From assembly GCF_001665685.1 (NCBI RefSeq), contig NZ_LZTB01000119.1, positions 1-64,000 on the forward strand: a stretch of DNA of 64,000 nucleotides, read 5' to 3'. The position numbers and the translations under genes were made by a program. This document shows, piece by piece, positions 61,957-64,000 of the stretch. The notes below the pieces were generated by a model. That model saw nothing but the letters and a program-made list of their open reading frames with translations. It ran no database searches and was not told the DNA's origin. The stretch comes from Mycobacterium sp. 852013-50091_SCH5140682. Its GTDB lineage: Bacteria > Actinomycetota > Actinomycetes > Mycobacteriales > Mycobacteriaceae. Each line of letters starts with the position of its first letter. Positions within the stretch are counted from its first letter, which is position 1.

Positions 61957-63462
61957 TCACGCGTCCGGTGCGACGACGAGGTCGCGGGCTCGCAGTGCCA
62001 GCCACAGTTCGGCGGTATGGGCGGTGGTGGCGAGGTTGCGGCCGGTGATCTGTTCGATGCGCCGCAGCCGATAAGCGACCGTCTGCCGATGCACCCCGAC
62101 CTCGTTGGCGGTGAGCTGCCACGACTTGTCCAGCCGCAGAAACGTGTCGAGCGTCTCGACCAGCGTGGTGCCGTGTTCGGCGTCGTAGGCCAGCAAGTCG
62201 CCGAGGACGCGGTCAACGACCAGCTGTGCCTCGTCGGCGTCCCGTAGGACCGACAGCAGTGTCGCGTCGGCGTAATGGCACTGTCGTTCCGCCATGTTGG
62301 CGGCGTCGCGTACCGCCCAGTTGGCTTCCCGGACGGCCGCAGGCGCCCGCCCCGCAGCAGCGAGCGGATCGCTGATCCCGATCAACGCATCAGGTCCCAG
62401 CCGGCGACGCAGCACCGCCACCGCCTGGGGTCCCGCCGGGAGTAACGCATAGAGCAATCCGGCCCGACGCAGCAGCAGGTGGGAGATCCGGTGGCGATCA
62501 AGGCTCAGGTGCAGATCACGTTCCCCGGTGCTGCTGCCGCCCTGCACCGCCACGAGCACACAGCGTGCGACCGGCAACCCCGCGTCGTCGAGCTGACGCG
62601 ACAGCTCGCGTTCGCCCATCCGCAGATCGATCAGATTGGCCAAGGTCTCCGCACCCAGTCGGCGCCGGTGCTCGCGGCGGATGCCCTGTTGAACCAGAAG
62701 TACCCCCGCAGCAGTGGCCACATGTTGCAGGACCACGAGGTCGGGCGGTGCGCCGCGGAAGTCGTAGGTCACCAGCACCGTCGGATCCGGATCGGGGACC
62801 TCCACGATCTGGCCGCGGAAGCCGTCGGCGTCCAAGTGCAGAACTCCAGGGAGCATCCCGCCGCGTTGCGCGATGAGATCGACCACCGCGCGTCGCAGCC
62901 TCTCGGGCGGCTCCACGCTGCCGTCGAGCACCGCCGTACCGGTCTCACCGTCGAGAAGGGCCAGGCGACAACGCAATTCCCGGGAGAACTGGTCGAGAAT
63001 CCCGCCCTTGCCAGGATTGAGCACCGACCGCTGGATCAGCGTGTAGACACGTTCGGTCATGGCAAGCCGCCGACCCTCGTCGGACATGTTGGCCTCGGCC
63101 ACGGCGCGCCCGATGGTGGTGAACCCCGCCGAGAACGGCGCAATGAGGATCGGCAGGCCCAACTGGTCGGCAACATCGACAGCGTCCTGCTGCAGTTCCG
63201 GGGTGTCGGGATCCATGCCGAGCACCAGGCCTGCGGTACCTGTGTCGGACAGCGCGCGCAGCAGCGCGATCTGGGACTCGACGTCAGCGGGCAGGGTGCG
63301 GCCGTTCTTCATCAACAGCTCGCCGCCGGTCATCCACTCCCACGGAGTGTTCAGATCAGACGCCTGGGCCCAGGTCACGTGCCGGTCGACGCCCTTGCCG
63401 CCCGCACGCAATTTGAGCCGCAGGTGCGGCATCTCGATGAGATCGAGCACCGTCGGCCCCAT
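61957..63462 (-). CDS. PucR-family transcriptional regulator
   Basis: The 501-residue protein has the PucR N-terminal sensor domain (LDLIEMPHLRLKLRAGGKGVDRHVTWAQASDLNTPWEWMTGGELLM), a GGDEF-like middle part and the C-terminal HTH_30 (LDTFLRLDKSWQLTANEVGVHRQTVAYRLRRIEQITG). PucR-type regulators control purine, amine or amino acid catabolism. GGGAGGGG lies before the ATG at 63462. It is divergent from an APC permease at the window edge, so it probably regulates uptake or catabolism of that permease's substrate. Confidence 0.88.
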   Translation of the reverse strand: MGPTVLDLIEMPHLRLKLRAGGKGVDRHVTWAQASDLNTPWEWMTGGELLMKNGRTLPADVESQIALLRALSDTGTAGLVLGMDPDTPELQQDAVDVADQLGLPILIAPFSAGFTTIGRAVAEANMSDEGRRLAMTERVYTLIQRSVLNPGKGGILDQFSRELRCRLALLDGETGTAVLDGSVEPPERLRRAVVDLIAQRGGMLPGVLHLDADGFRGQIVEVPDPDPTVLVTYDFRGAPPDLVVLQHVATAAGVLLVQQGIRREHRRRLGAETLANLIDLRMGERELSRQLDDAGLPVARCVLVAVQGGSSTGERDLHLSLDRHRISHLLLRRAGLLYALLPAGPQAVAVLRRRLGPDALIGISDPLAAAGRAPAAVREANWAVRDAANMAERQCHYADATLLSVLRDADEAQLVVDRVLGDLLAYDAEHGTTLVETLDTFLRLDKSWQLTANEVGVHRQTVAYRLRRIEQITGRNLATTAHTAELWLALRARDLVVAPDA

Positions 63463-63578
63463 GGCCCCTCCCATACTCAGAGCTGAATGACATCTACAAA
63501 TTCGTACTGGTTGAGTATTCACCCGGGTGCAGGACCGCTGCATAGTCAACCCTCAACACCTTCTGTGAGGAGCGCCCC

Positions 63579-64000
63579 ATGCGTCCGGACACCCGAAGTC
63601 ACAACACCCCGGCCGGCCCCGCAAACCACGAGGTCGAGAAACTCAATCGCGGGTTCACGCTCCGCTCAGCGTTCTCGCTCGCCTTCGCCGACGTGTCACC
63701 GATCGTGGCGCTCTACGCGATCTTCACGCTGGGCCTGTTCACCGCCGGACCCCGGTTCTTCTGGGCCTTCCCGATCGTGCTCGTCGGCCAGTTGGCGGTG
63801 GCGGCCGTGTTCGGCGAGCTGTCCTCCCGATGGCCCTACGCCGGCAGTGTGTATCAGTGGGCGCGCCACGTTCGCGGCACGACCGCGGGGTGGACCGCCG
63901 CATGGGCCTACATGTGGGGCTTGACCATCGCGCTCTCGACACTGGCGTACGCGGCCGCCGGATTCCTGCTCGAAGTGCTCGGCATCGCGGAACGCAGCCG
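63579..64000 (+). CDS. APC-family permease, N-terminal part
   Basis: The reading frame starts with ATG after GAGGAG and runs off the right edge. The visible 140 residues contain the APC start (LNRGFTLRSAFSLAFADVSPI), TM1-TM2 and the GELSSRWPYAGSVYQWARHV signature typical of amino acid/amine permeases. The protein is cut by the window. It is divergent from the PucR regulator, its likely controller. Confidence 0.85.
   Translation, partial: MRPDTRSHNTPAGPANHEVEKLNRGFTLRSAFSLAFADVSPIVALYAIFTLGLFTAGPRFFWAFPIVLVGQLAVAAVFGELSSRWPYAGSVYQWARHVRGTTAGWTAAWAYMWGLTIALSTLAYAAAGFLLEVLGIAERS

Noticed and set aside
1..64000. CRISPR arrays, tRNA/rRNA genes, insertion sequences or prophage genes
   Set aside because: I saw no direct-repeat arrays, tRNA-like cloverleaf or transposase/integrase motifs; the only mobile-type link is the 13E12-family fragment at the left edge.

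Overview
The window is high-GC actinobacterial DNA with many GTG/TTG starts, four-base ATGA/GTGA overlaps, MmpS/MmpL pairs, a haemophore-like protein, a secreted AroQ-gamma chorismate mutase and a 13E12-type HNH protein. Together these point to a rapidly growing Mycobacterium (Mycolicibacterium). Its core, about 9.0-51.5 kb, is a glycopeptidolipid (GPL) biosynthesis and export locus of the M. smegmatis / M. abscessus / M. fortuitum kind.

Layout. 0-9 kb: a cut-off 13E12 HNH protein, an APC permease divergent from a ROK regulator with a palindrome between them, two small secreted or membrane proteins, then a TetR regulator with a near-perfect 25-bp palindrome upstream of an mmpS-mmpL pair. 9.0-28.7 kb (minus strand): mbtH, mps1, mps2, gap and a secreted chorismate mutase, all overlapping or nearly so. 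By eye the synthetase reads C-A-T-E-C-A-T-E-C / A-T-E-C-A-T-R. That is four modules, three epimerases and a terminal reductase, which fits acyl-D-Phe-D-allo-Thr-D-Ala-L-alaninol. 28.7-30.2 kb: long intergenic DNA. 30.2-44.6 kb: tailoring genes, namely two GT1 glycosyltransferases, four O-methyltransferase candidates, a NovU/TylC3-like sugar C-methyltransferase, an acyltransferase, an extended SDR epimerase/reductase, a second Gap paralogue, a sulfotransferase and rmlA. 44.7-51.5 kb: a haemophore-like protein, a strong terminator hairpin, and mmpS4-mmpL4a-mmpL4b. 52-56 kb: a small membrane protein and a second mmpS-mmpL pair in which mmpL is split by a frame change. 56-64 kb: metal homeostasis (ctpJ/nmtR; a CmtR-like ArsR with a CDF transporter; a ChrB-like protein), an MFS transporter, a PAP2 phosphatase, and a PucR regulator divergent from a cut-off APC permease.

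How the parts fit. Mps1/Mps2 with MbtH build the lipopeptide; RmlA supplies dTDP-sugars; the SDR enzyme probably makes 6-deoxytalose or another epimer; glycosyltransferases, methyltransferases, acyltransferase and possibly sulfotransferase decorate it; Gap and MmpS4/MmpL4 proteins move it to the surface. Not seen here are rmlB/C/D and the papA3/pks/fadD/fadE lipid-part genes found near other GPL loci.

Most notable: mmpS4 appears to start at an ATT codon behind a perfect AGGAGG; one mmpL is broken exactly at the TM7/D2 boundary; a sulfotransferase and a sugar C-methyltransferase sit in the GPL locus; a secreted chorismate mutase is translationally coupled to gap; and two TylF-type methyltransferase genes share a duplicated upstream region whose motifs recur before rmlA and mmpS4.
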